18,391 nt of DNA, from positions 1-18,391 of the forward strand of contig CAKUGU010000044.1 in assembly GCA_934654815.1 (NCBI GenBank), given 5' to 3'. The position numbers were made by a program, and so were the translations under genes. The stretch is from an uncultured Ellagibacter sp. GTDB lineage: Bacteria; Actinomycetota; Coriobacteriia; Coriobacteriales; Eggerthellaceae. Each line of letters begins with the position of its first letter. The stretch's first letter is position 1. This document shows, piece by piece, positions 6,592 through 15,770 of the stretch. Under the pieces are notes generated by a model. That model was not told where the DNA came from. It saw nothing but the letters and a program-made list of their open reading frames with translations, and did not search any database.

Positions 6592-7269
6592 ATGAGGAAA
6601 ACGGAAACAGCAAACGCGAGCGCGATCGGCGAGAACATCCACGCCATCAGGGACGATTCCGGCTACAGCCAGGACGACTTCGGTCGGCTCGTCGGCGTGA
6701 GCCAGGGTACGGTATCGATGTGGGAGCGGGGAGACTCCACCCCGCGCCAGGTCAACGTCGACCGCATGCTCGAAGCGTTTCCCGATCTCACGCCCGACGA
6801 CATCTACAGCGACGAGTACGGTTTCGCACGGCGGACCAACAAGAACGGCCGCACGCTTTCCGGAGACTTCCTCCCGCTTTACGGCGCGATCGCGGCCGGC
6901 ATGCCCCTGAACATGTTCCCCGTCGAGGACCACGTGGCGGTTTCCCGCAAGCTGCGCAACCGCTTCCCGCGGGCGTTCTTCCTCCGAGTGCGCGGGAAAT
7001 CCATGAACCGCGTACTGCCCGACGGGTGCCTTGCGCTCGTGAACCCGACGAGCGAGCTCGAAGACGGCGCCGTGTACGCGGTAAGCGTGGGCGACTCCGC
7101 CGCGACGGTGAAGCGCGTGCACATGCTGCCGGGGAGAATCGAGCTCCTTCCCGACTCCGACGACCCGAGCTTCGAGCCGATGACCTTCGACATCTCGAAC
7201 CCCTACACCGTCCCGCGCGTCCTCGGGCGCGTGGTGTGGTTCACCATGCCCGACGACTTCACGCTGTAG
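6592..7269 (+). CDS. LexA/CI-like repressor: XRE helix-turn-helix plus S24 peptidase domain
   Basis: 225 residues. The N-terminal XRE domain (residues 11-65) contains SQDDFGRLVGVSQGTVSMWE. The C-terminal S24 domain (about 95-220) contains the auto-cleavage dyad: Ser137 in VRGKSMNRVLPDG and Lys174 in AATVKRVH. A LexA/CI-type cleavage site, Ala102-Gly103 in GAIAAGMP, lies at the usual distance before the serine. Family knowledge: such repressors cut themselves when stimulated by activated RecA, or in some cases in response to other signals, and so release their targets. Divergent to a small HTH protein, it resembles a CI/Cro switch, but no phage or integrative-element genes are nearby. The start is ATG 6592, apparently leaderless. 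The targets may include its own promoter and the membrane-protein gene downstream (inference). Confidence 0.88.
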   Translation: MRKTETANASAIGENIHAIRDDSGYSQDDFGRLVGVSQGTVSMWERGDSTPRQVNVDRMLEAFPDLTPDDIYSDEYGFARRTNKNGRTLSGDFLPLYGAIAAGMPLNMFPVEDHVAVSRKLRNRFPRAFFLRVRGKSMNRVLPDGCLALVNPTSELEDGAVYAVSVGDSAATVKRVHMLPGRIELLPDSDDPSFEPMTFDISNPYTVPRVLGRVVWFTMPDDFTL

Positions 7270-7356
7270 TGGTTTTCCGACTGCCGTCCGTCTTCGCCCT
7301 TATGGGCGAGGGGTGAAAGGTTGGGCGCCCGGGCGCGCGCACCGCGTTGCCGGGGC

Positions 7357-7362
7357 TATACT
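7357..7362 (+). promoter_or_regulatory. -10 box of a leaderless promoter for the large membrane protein
   Basis: TATACT lies seven bases before ATG 7370, the spacing expected when the transcript begins at the start codon. No ribosome binding site is present. No good -35 hexamer is visible in the GC-rich sequence upstream. Confidence 0.55.
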
Positions 7363-7369
7363 AAAGCGC

Positions 7370-9802
7370 ATGACTCAAGACCAGCAAAACTACGACCCGT
7401 TCGAACCGGGCCATTCCACCCCGGAGTTCGAACAGTTCGCCCGCGAAAACTCCAAGTACGCAACCGCCTCTCGCCGCACAGCGTCCGGCGCGCACTCGCG
7501 CAGCGCCGGCGGCCAGCGCGCTCGTCGGGGGCAAGCGCAGGCGCCTTCTCGCCGCGCGCAGCAGCCTAAGGCCGCACCTCGCGCCTCGCACGCCCGCGCT
7601 TCCCGGGCATCCGCCCCGCGCGCGCGTGCGAACGTGCCCGAGTCCTCCTACACCGACTCGCTGCAGGCGATGGCGCCGGCCGAGCGCCGCCGCTTCGCGA
7701 TCAGCAACGCGCTCGGCGTGCTCATCTGCGTCCTGCTCGCCATCGCGATCGAGGTGTTCGGCTACAACTTCCAGTTCTTCTATTCCATGACCTATCCCGA
7801 GGTCGGCAGCTACCTCGTGAACGGCGCGCAGCCGGCGAGTGCGGGGACGATCGCGCTTTCTTCCGACTCGAGCTCCTTCGAGATCACGGGGCTTAACGCG
7901 ACGGTGCGCAGCATCCACTTCACGCCGACGCTTTCCGACGCGGCGACGGCGGCGCAGAAGACCGACAGCAAGATCCAGGTGGTCATCGCGCTCGCCGACG
8001 AGGGCAACGCGAACTACTACAACAACCCGGCCGTGTCGGTCGACCCGAAGAACCCCGCGAGCACCTACATCTCGCTCGACCCGGCCGGCAAGTGCCACTC
8101 CATCAAGGTGACGTTCACCAACCTGGCCGACGTGGGTCCGTGCACGGTGAGCGGCATCTCGCTCAACGAGAAGGTGCCGTTCAGCCTCGACGTCGTGCGC
8201 ATGGCGTCGGTGCTCGCCATCCTGCTCGTGCTGTTCGCGCTGCGCCCGCAGTCGGGGCTCTACAGCCACGTGCTCGACAAGCGCCCCGCTCGCCACCGGA
8301 TCGCCATCGTCACGCTCGTCGCCGTGCAGTGCGTGGTCGTGTTCGCGCTCGTCCTTTCCAACACGCACTACGTCTCCATGACGCAGACCGCGTCGTATGA
8401 GAACCAGTTCCAGTACCAGAAGCTCGCCGTGGCGCTTACCGAGGGGCATCTGTATCTGAACGACGTGCCCTCCGACGCGCTTCAGGCGATGGCGAACCCC
8501 TACGACACGCAGGCGCGCGTGGCGGGCGGCGTGCCGTATCTGTGGGATCACGCGTACTTCCACGGCAAGTATTACGTGTACTTCGGCATCCTGCCGTGTC
8601 TGGTGTTCTACGTGCCGTGGCTTTTGGTGACGCATACCGGTTTCCCCACGTGGCTCGGCGTGGCCATCTGCGACTGCGTGTACGCGGCGGGGCTCATGTA
8701 CCTGCTGTCCCGCGTGTGCAAGCGCTGGTTCCCGCGCACCTCGATCGGCGTGTTCCTCGTGCTCGACGTGATGCTGTTCGTCGCGGGCGGCGGCATCATC
8801 CTGGCGCGCACGCCGTCCATGTACTTCATGCCCGAGGCGATGGGGCTCGCGCTCATCTCGTGGGGCCTGGGGCTGTGGGTGAGCGGCACCTCGCGCGGCT
8901 ATATCGAGCGCGGGAAGGTCGTTTTCGGCGCGCTGCTCATCGCGCTCACCATGGCGGCTCGTCCGCAGATGGTGCTTGCGGCGGTGTTCGGGCTTGTGCT
9001 GTTCTGGCCGTTTCTGCGCGAATCGAAGGGCGACCGTCGGGCGCGCAAGTCGGTCATGCGGTCGTTCCGCGTCGCGCTCGCGCCGTTTGCGGTGGTGGCG
9101 GTGGCCGTGCTCGCGTACAACGCGGCGCGTTTCGGCTCGCCGTTCGACTTCGGCGCGAACTACAACCTCACGACCAACGACATGACGCATCGCGGGTTCC
9201 ACCTCGACCGCATTCCGTTCGGCTTGTACGCGTACCTGTTCCAGCCGCCGGTGTTCGGTAGCCAGTTCCCGTTCTTGCGCCAGGCGTACCTCGACCCGTC
9301 GTACCAGGGCATCACCATCTACGAGCCCATGTTCGGCGGCTACTTCTTCCTGTATCCCATGGCCGTGGCCGTGCTCGGCATCGCGATCAGGAGCGTTCGC
9401 GCGCAGATCAAGGACAAGGGGCTCATGCCGCTGTTCGCGTGCCTTGTCGTGATCGGTTTCGCGCTGTGCATCTTCGATCTGCAGGGCGCGGGCATCCTCA
9501 TGCGCTACGTGTGCGACTTCGGGCTGTACTTCGCGCTGGCGGGCGCGCTCGTGTTCCTGTCGCTTCTGCAGGTGAAGAGCCCCCGGCCGCTGTCGAGGGA
9601 TTGGACGACGCAGATGAACGCCGTCGGCGCGGGCGCGCGTCGCGCGGCGTACCCGGACGCGGCCTACGGTGCGGCATCTGTGGGCGAGGGGTCGGCGGAG
9701 ACGGTGTCGGTGTACCGTATCGCGTTGTACTTCCTGTTCATCACGCTCGTGCTGATGGTGGTCATGAACGTGCTTCTGTGGAACGCCTTCGGCATGTACT
9801 AG
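7370..9802 (+). CDS. Large polytopic membrane protein, GT-C glycosyltransferase-like, function unknown
   Basis: 810 residues. Residues 1-100 are predicted disordered and rich in Ala, Arg and Ser. After a membrane helix at about 112-130 comes an extracytoplasmic region of about 130 residues with beta-rich, Ser/Thr/Asp-rich sequence. From about residue 260 there are roughly ten further membrane segments. A conserved-looking block, GGVPYLWDHAYFHGKYYVYF, falls between two helices and resembles the outer-loop and membrane layout of GT-C lipid-linked sugar transferases. I see no definite DD/DE catalytic pair, so the glycosyltransferase idea is inference. An N-terminal start at 7313 is possible in frame, but the -10 box directly before ATG 7370 favours the latter. 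It stands alone between the S24 repressor and the copper operon. Confidence 0.65.
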   Translation: MTQDQQNYDPFEPGHSTPEFEQFARENSKYATASRRTASGAHSRSAGGQRARRGQAQAPSRRAQQPKAAPRASHARASRASAPRARANVPESSYTDSLQAMAPAERRRFAISNALGVLICVLLAIAIEVFGYNFQFFYSMTYPEVGSYLVNGAQPASAGTIALSSDSSSFEITGLNATVRSIHFTPTLSDAATAAQKTDSKIQVVIALADEGNANYYNNPAVSVDPKNPASTYISLDPAGKCHSIKVTFTNLADVGPCTVSGISLNEKVPFSLDVVRMASVLAILLVLFALRPQSGLYSHVLDKRPARHRIAIVTLVAVQCVVVFALVLSNTHYVSMTQTASYENQFQYQKLAVALTEGHLYLNDVPSDALQAMANPYDTQARVAGGVPYLWDHAYFHGKYYVYFGILPCLVFYVPWLLVTHTGFPTWLGVAICDCVYAAGLMYLLSRVCKRWFPRTSIGVFLVLDVMLFVAGGGIILARTPSMYFMPEAMGLALISWGLGLWVSGTSRGYIERGKVVFGALLIALTMAARPQMVLAAVFGLVLFWPFLRESKGDRRARKSVMRSFRVALAPFAVVAVAVLAYNAARFGSPFDFGANYNLTTNDMTHRGFHLDRIPFGLYAYLFQPPVFGSQFPFLRQAYLDPSYQGITIYEPMFGGYFFLYPMAVAVLGIAIRSVRAQIKDKGLMPLFACLVVIGFALCIFDLQGAGILMRYVCDFGLYFALAGALVFLSLLQVKSPRPLSRDWTTQMNAVGAGARRAAYPDAAYGAASVGEGSAETVSVYRIALYFLFITLVLMVVMNVLLWNAFGMY

Positions 9803-9880
9803 GGTCGCGAAAAGCTGGCAAGAACGGGCCTTATTCGATTTTCGAGTGTCGACCTTCTGTCCCTCTGAGCGAGATTTCGC

Positions 9881-9908
9881 TTGCGTATACCCCAGGTGGG
9901 TATATAAT
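9881..9908 (+). promoter_or_regulatory. Copper operon promoter with CsoR operator 1 between -35 and -10
   Basis: TTGCGT (-35, 9881-9886), a 16-base spacer and TATAAT (-10, 9903-9908). A perfect inverted repeat, TATACCC-CAGGT-GGGTATA (9886-9904), fills the spacer and overlaps both boxes. It matches the known CsoR operator type (ATACCC...GGGTAT), so apo-CsoR bound here would block RNA polymerase. Confidence 0.85.
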
Positions 9909-9923
9909 GCGCTCGTCAACAAG

Positions 9924-9940
9924 ATACCTCCAGGGGGTAT
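9924..9940 (+). promoter_or_regulatory. Second, imperfect CsoR operator
   Basis: ATACC (9924-9928) and GGTAT (9936-9940) flank a G/C-rich centre in ATACCTCCAGGGGGTAT. Its centre lies about 37 bp downstream of operator 1, within the transcribed leader and about 20 bp before the csoR start. Confidence 0.65.
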
Positions 9941-9960
9941 GCAAGGGAAAGGCGGTCGCG

Positions 9961-10365
9961 ATGGCTGAAGCGAACGAAACGCGCAAGGCGCAAGCCGTGT
10001 GCGAATGCGAGGCGTGCGAGCCGGCCGATGCGGGCGATGTGCCCGAAAGCGACATGCCGGCGGGTGCGTCGGGCTGCTGCTGCCACCACAAGGCCACACC
10101 GCGCACCGAGGCGTTCCAACGCGACTTGCAAAAGCGCCTCAACCGCGCGATCGGCCAGCTCAACGGCGTGAAGGCCATGATCGACGACAACCGCTACTGC
10201 GGCGACGTCCTCACCCAGCTCGCCGCCGCGGAAAGCGCGGTCCACCGCGTGTCGGCCATGCTCTTGCAGAACCACCTGGAGACCTGCGTCGTCGAGCAGA
10301 TCGAGGCGGGCAACACCGCCATCATCGACGAGGCGATGCAGCTCATCAAGAAATTCGCGAGGTAA
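9961..10365 (+). CDS. csoR: CsoR-family copper-sensing repressor with Cys/His-rich N-tail
   Basis: 134 residues, all-alpha DUF156 fold from about residue 50. The Cu(I) ligand set is complete and correctly spaced: Cys80, His105 and Cys109, the same 25- and 4-residue intervals as Cys36/His61/Cys65 of M. tuberculosis CsoR. Cu(I) binding should release it from the two operators upstream and switch on the operon. The first 48 residues are unusual: they hold six Cys and two His, including CECEAC and CCCHH, and could bind extra metal (inference). The start is ATG 9961, with AAGGGAAAGG about 10 bases upstream. It ends four bases before copA, so the two form an operon. A different metal, as in RcnR, is unlikely given the C-H-C ligands. 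Confidence 0.92.
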   Translation: MAEANETRKAQAVCECEACEPADAGDVPESDMPAGASGCCCHHKATPRTEAFQRDLQKRLNRAIGQLNGVKAMIDDNRYCGDVLTQLAAAESAVHRVSAMLLQNHLETCVVEQIEAGNTAIIDEAMQLIKKFAR

Positions 10366-10369
10366 CGAC

Positions 10370-13021
<2,652 letters not shown>

Positions 13022-13044
13022 CGCGCCCCTCAACCCGAGTGGCA

Positions 13045-13053
13045 TGGTATGAT
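13045..13053 (+). promoter_or_regulatory. Extended -10 promoter for the tcdA operon
   Basis: TG-G-TATGAT, with the hexamer at 13048-13053. Transcription would start near 13060. The box lies 27-32 bases after the copA stop, so tcdA has its own promoter. Confidence 0.5.
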
Positions 13054-13058
13054 TTCAA

Positions 13059-13083
13059 GCGCTCCGAGATTCTCTCGGGGCGC
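13059..13083 (+). other. Strong hairpin at the predicted 5' end of the tcdA mRNA
   Basis: GCGCTCCGAGA (13059-13069) pairs with TCTCGGGGCGC (13073-13083): 11 pairs with one T-G and a 3-base loop. It begins at the predicted transcription start and ends 25 bases before ATG 13109. It may stabilise the mRNA, or end readthrough from copA, but no T-run follows. Confidence 0.5.
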
Positions 13084-13108
13084 TTCGCATATCGAAAGGA
13101 ACCTCGTT

Positions 13109-13945
13109 ATGACTGAACATAAGGAACCTACCGAAAACATCGGGGCCGACGGCTTGCCGCTCGTCGCGCGCACGTCCCCCGAGGAGTCGTCGTGGAACCG
13201 GCTCGAGATCGTGTTCGGGCACGAGGGCGTGGAAAAGCTCCATGCGTCGAAGGTCCTTCTGTTCGGCCTCGGCGGCGTGGGGTCGAACTGTCTCGAGGCG
13301 CTCGCCCGCGGCGGCGTGGGGAACCTCGTGCTCGTCGACTGCGACGTGGTGCAGCCATCGAACGTGAACCGCCAGGCGGTCGCGTGGGCTGACACCGTCG
13401 GGCGCCGCAAGACCGACGTCGCGCGCAACATGGTGCTCGCCATCAACCCCGACGCAAAGGTCGAGGTCGTCGACGAGTTCGTGCTGCCCGAGAACTTGCA
13501 GGGCTTCCTTGCCGCGCATGCCGACGTGGATTACGTGATCGACGCGATCGACACGGTCTCGGCGAAGCTGTCGCTCGCGAAGATATGCGAGGACCTGGGG
13601 CTTCCGCTCGTGTGCAGCGCCGGCGCGGCCGACCGCATCCTCCCCGAGCGGCTGCAATTCGCCAACGTGTACGACACGCATGACTGCGGGCTGTGCCGCA
13701 TCCTGCGCAAGGAGGCGCGCAAGCGGGGAATCAAGCGCTGGATGATCCTCTTCTCCGACGAGCCTTCCGCCCGCGAGCGCCTCGGCGTGCCGCGCGCGCC
13801 CGAGCCCGAGCAGGTTCCCGGCGAGCGCCGTAAGAAGGCGCCGCTCGGCACGACGTCGTGGATGCCGCCCATCATGGGGCAGATGATCGCGGGCTACGTG
13901 ATAAGCGCGCTTCTGGGCCTCGAGAACGGCGGCCGCGAGCTGTGA
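13109..13945 (+). CDS. tcdA: tRNA threonylcarbamoyladenosine dehydratase (TcdA/CsdL family)
   Basis: 278 residues, E1/ThiF-like. The nucleotide-binding loop GLGGVGSNC is at 53-61, followed by the acidic VDCDVVQPSNVNRQ (76-89) that binds ATP and Mg. The C-terminal third has the family-typical CGLCRILRKEARKRG and TTSWMPPIMGQMIAGYVI blocks. Family knowledge: the enzyme activates and cyclises t6A to ct6A at position 37 of ANN-decoding tRNAs, using ATP. The start is ATG 13109, with GAAAGGA at 13094-13100. The last bases overlap the GTG start of the TatD-family gene, so the two are co-translated. ThiF/MoeB-type adenylyltransferases are less likely, because the sulfur-carrier signatures and zinc cysteines are absent. 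Confidence 0.88.
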   Translation: MTEHKEPTENIGADGLPLVARTSPEESSWNRLEIVFGHEGVEKLHASKVLLFGLGGVGSNCLEALARGGVGNLVLVDCDVVQPSNVNRQAVAWADTVGRRKTDVARNMVLAINPDAKVEVVDEFVLPENLQGFLAAHADVDYVIDAIDTVSAKLSLAKICEDLGLPLVCSAGAADRILPERLQFANVYDTHDCGLCRILRKEARKRGIKRWMILFSDEPSARERLGVPRAPEPEQVPGERRKKAPLGTTSWMPPIMGQMIAGYVISALLGLENGGREL

Positions 13946-14883
13946 GCACGCAGGCGGGGGAAGATGGGGCACGCGGCGCGATCTGCCGGCTCGACGACGA
14001 GGCTGCGCGTGAGGGGCGCGAGGCTGCTTGTGCCCCTTGGGAAGGTGAAGAGGCGGCAACGTTTCAGCTGGTGGATGCGCATTGCCACCTCGACTTCGCG
14101 GGCAATTCCCAAGAACTTGCCGCGGCGCTTTCACGATGCGGCGGGGCGTTTTCGGGCACGTGCGACCCGCGCGACTTCGAGCGGACGCAGCGCGCGCTCG
14201 CCGGCTTCGCGCCGCAGGTCCGCGTGGGGTTGGGGCTTCACCCGTGGTGGGTGGCCGACGGCACATGCGGTTCCGATGAGGTGTTGCTGTTCGAGCGCTT
14301 GGCGCCCCGCGCTGTGCTCGTGTCCGAGGTGGGGCTCGATTTCCAGCCGCGCCGGGAGGCGACACGCGAGGTGCAGATAGAGGCGTTCACCCGCGTGTGC
14401 CGCGCAGCGGCGAAGCCCCTCGATACCGCGGTTGCGGGCGCGTTTGCCGACGCGACTGCCGCCGGGCGCGCCGCCGCACATCCCGCGCCCCGGCGCGTCA
14501 TGTCGATCCACTCGTCGAAGGCCGCTGCGTGCGTGCTCGACATCCTCGATCAGGCCGGCTGCCTCGACGCGTGCACGTGCATCTTCCACTGGTTCTCGGG
14601 GTCGCAGGACGAGCTTTCGCGGGCGATCGATGCGGACTGCCTCTTCTCGGTCAACGAGCGCATGCTCGAAACGAAGCGCGGGCGGGCGTACGCGCGCGCG
14701 ATTCCCGAAGGCCGCCTGCTCCTCGAGACCGATGCGCCGCCGAAGCCCGTGGCGCGCTTCTCGCCCGAAACGCATATGGCGCAGCTTTCGCGCACGATCG
14801 GACTGCTCGCCGAGGCGCGCGGGGCCGATACGGCCGCTCTTGCCGAGCGGATCGCCACCACATCGCGCGCGCTCTTCTCGTAG
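13942..14883 (+). CDS. TatD-family metal-dependent hydrolase
   Basis: 313 residues. Metal-binding residues of the TatD amidohydrolase fold are all present: His47 and His49 in DAHCHLDF, Glu129 in SEVGLDF, His190 in SIHSSKAA, His216 in FHWFSGS, and Asp264 in LLLETDAP. It should be a cytoplasmic Mg- or Zn-dependent nuclease or hydrolase; E. coli TatD and YcfH are DNases. GTG 13942 overlaps the tcdA stop (GTGA), which implies translational coupling. Compared with the usual 255-265 residues it has about 40 non-conserved residues before the first motif and an Ala-rich insert at about 156-184. A start nearer residue 40 is possible, but no good site is seen there. Confidence 0.85.
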   Translation: MSTQAGEDGARGAICRLDDEAAREGREAACAPWEGEEAATFQLVDAHCHLDFAGNSQELAAALSRCGGAFSGTCDPRDFERTQRALAGFAPQVRVGLGLHPWWVADGTCGSDEVLLFERLAPRAVLVSEVGLDFQPRREATREVQIEAFTRVCRAAAKPLDTAVAGAFADATAAGRAAAHPAPRRVMSIHSSKAAACVLDILDQAGCLDACTCIFHWFSGSQDELSRAIDADCLFSVNERMLETKRGRAYARAIPEGRLLLETDAPPKPVARFSPETHMAQLSRTIGLLAEARGADTAALAERIATTSRALFS

Positions 14884-14913
14884 GAACAGGTAACTCGATC
14901 GCGCCCGCAGACA

Positions 14914-14939
14914 CGAAGGGCTCCACTCTGGATCCTTCG
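14914..14939. terminator. Hairpin between convergent genes
   Basis: CGAAGG (14914-14919) pairs with CCTTCG (14934-14939), and inside it TCCA pairs with TGGA around a CTC loop. It lies between the ends of the TatD-family gene and the minus-strand flavoprotein gene. There is no T-run, so this is only a possible bidirectional terminator. Confidence 0.35.
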
Positions 14940-14985
14940 CGGTTCCTCGGTAGGGCCCTCTCGCCTTCAAGCATTTGACCAGGCG

Positions 14986-15612
14986 CTACTCGCCCAGGTT
15001 CTTCATCGCTCCTCGCTCGGCCTCGGGCGCGTCGATGCCCGCGGCGCGGCCCGCCTCGATGCACTTCAAAAGCCACGCCATGTTGTGGCCGATGTTGCGC
15101 ATGGTCTGCAGGCCCTCGGTGTCGCGCTCGGCGTCGCCCGGTACGCGCCCGCCCACGCCGTTCCAGTACGTCGAGGACACGATGGGCATCTGGTTGATGG
15201 TGAAGTACTTGTTCAGCACGTCGAACGATGCCGTGATGCCGCCGCGGCGCGCCACCGCCACCGCCGCGCCCGGCTTGTGCGCGAAGACCTTGCCGCCGGC
15301 GTAGAACGCGCGGTCGAGCGCCGAGAGGATGCGGCCGGTCGGATGCGCGTAGTAAACGGGCGTGCCGAAGATGAAGCCGTCGGCCTCCTTCGCCTTCACG
15401 ATGAGCTCGTTCACGACGTCGTCGTCGAACACGCAGGCGCAATCGAGCTCGCCGCACTTGCCGCAGCCGATGCAGTCGCGGATGGGTGCACCTCCCAGCT
15501 GGAAGACCTCCGACTCTACGCCTTCCGCCTCGAGCGTGCGCGCGATCTCGCCCATCGCGTAGGCGGTGTTGCCGTTCGCCTTAGGACTGCCGTTCACCAT
15601 AAGAACCTTCAT
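14986..15612 (-). CDS. Flavodoxin-family NAD(P)H-dependent FMN reductase with a cysteine cluster
   Basis: 208 residues on the minus strand. The FMN phosphate loop, GSPKANGNTAYAM, is at 8-20. A cysteine cluster follows, with Cys47, Cys50, Cys53, Cys58 and Cys60 in DCIGCGKCGELDCAC. The GTPVYYAHPTGRILSALDR block (83-101) is typical of WrbA-like and iron-sulfur flavoproteins. It probably reduces quinones or other small acceptors in the cytoplasm, and the cysteines could hold an iron-sulfur cluster (inference). ATG 15612 is chosen, with GAAAGGAAG just upstream; the frame extends further but without conserved sequence. It is divergent from the YddG-type exporter, and a palindrome lies in the shared control region. 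Confidence 0.85.
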   Translation of the reverse strand: MKVLMVNGSPKANGNTAYAMGEIARTLEAEGVESEVFQLGGAPIRDCIGCGKCGELDCACVFDDDVVNELIVKAKEADGFIFGTPVYYAHPTGRILSALDRAFYAGGKVFAHKPGAAVAVARRGGITASFDVLNKYFTINQMPIVSSTYWNGVGGRVPGDAERDTEGLQTMRNIGHNMAWLLKCIEAGRAAGIDAPEAERGAMKNLGE

Positions 15613-15641
15613 GATGCTTCCTTTCTCGTCTTGACCGCTCC

Positions 15642-15647
15642 ATTTTA
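15642..15647 (-). promoter_or_regulatory. -10 box for the flavoprotein gene
   Basis: On the minus strand the sequence reads TAAAAT (15647 to 15642), 30 bases before the ATG at 15612. The -35 region is GC-rich and poor, and the palindrome at 15671-15684 lies just beyond it, which would suit an activator or repressor site. Confidence 0.45.
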
Positions 15648-15670
15648 TCGCGGGCGCGCCGCGCGAGGCG

Positions 15671-15684
15671 TTTCGTCGACGAAA
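15671..15684. promoter_or_regulatory. Perfect 14-bp palindrome in the divergent promoter region
   Basis: TTTCGTCGACGAAA is its own reverse complement. It lies between the -10 boxes of the flavoprotein gene (15642-15647, minus) and the exporter gene (15731-15736, plus), about 24 bp upstream of the former. It is a likely dimeric regulator site; the regulator is unknown. Confidence 0.55.
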
Positions 15685-15730
15685 TAACCCGGTGCGGCGA
15701 GGCCTGCGCCGCATCTTCCCCCGGCATCCC

Positions 15731-15736
15731 TACAAT
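15731..15736 (+). promoter_or_regulatory. -10 box for the YddG-type exporter gene
   Basis: TACAAT at 15731-15736 would start transcription near 15743, giving a leader of about 28 bases before GTG 15771. It falls right at an alternative TTG start (15744), which is unlikely to be used. Confidence 0.5.
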
Positions 15737-15770
15737 AGAAGGGTTGAACGATTTCGGGGAAGGGGAGCGC

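Noticed and set aside
7361..10099. A 912-codon open frame on the minus strand opposite the large membrane protein
   Set aside because: Arg/His/Asp-rich shadow with no domain, caused by high GC at third positions of the real plus-strand gene. The same holds for long minus frames at 2337-4799 and 10346-13045.
14884..14985. Possible small gene or tRNA between the TatD-family and flavoprotein genes
   Set aside because: Too short, with no cloverleaf or start with a ribosome site; only an imperfect hairpin is seen.
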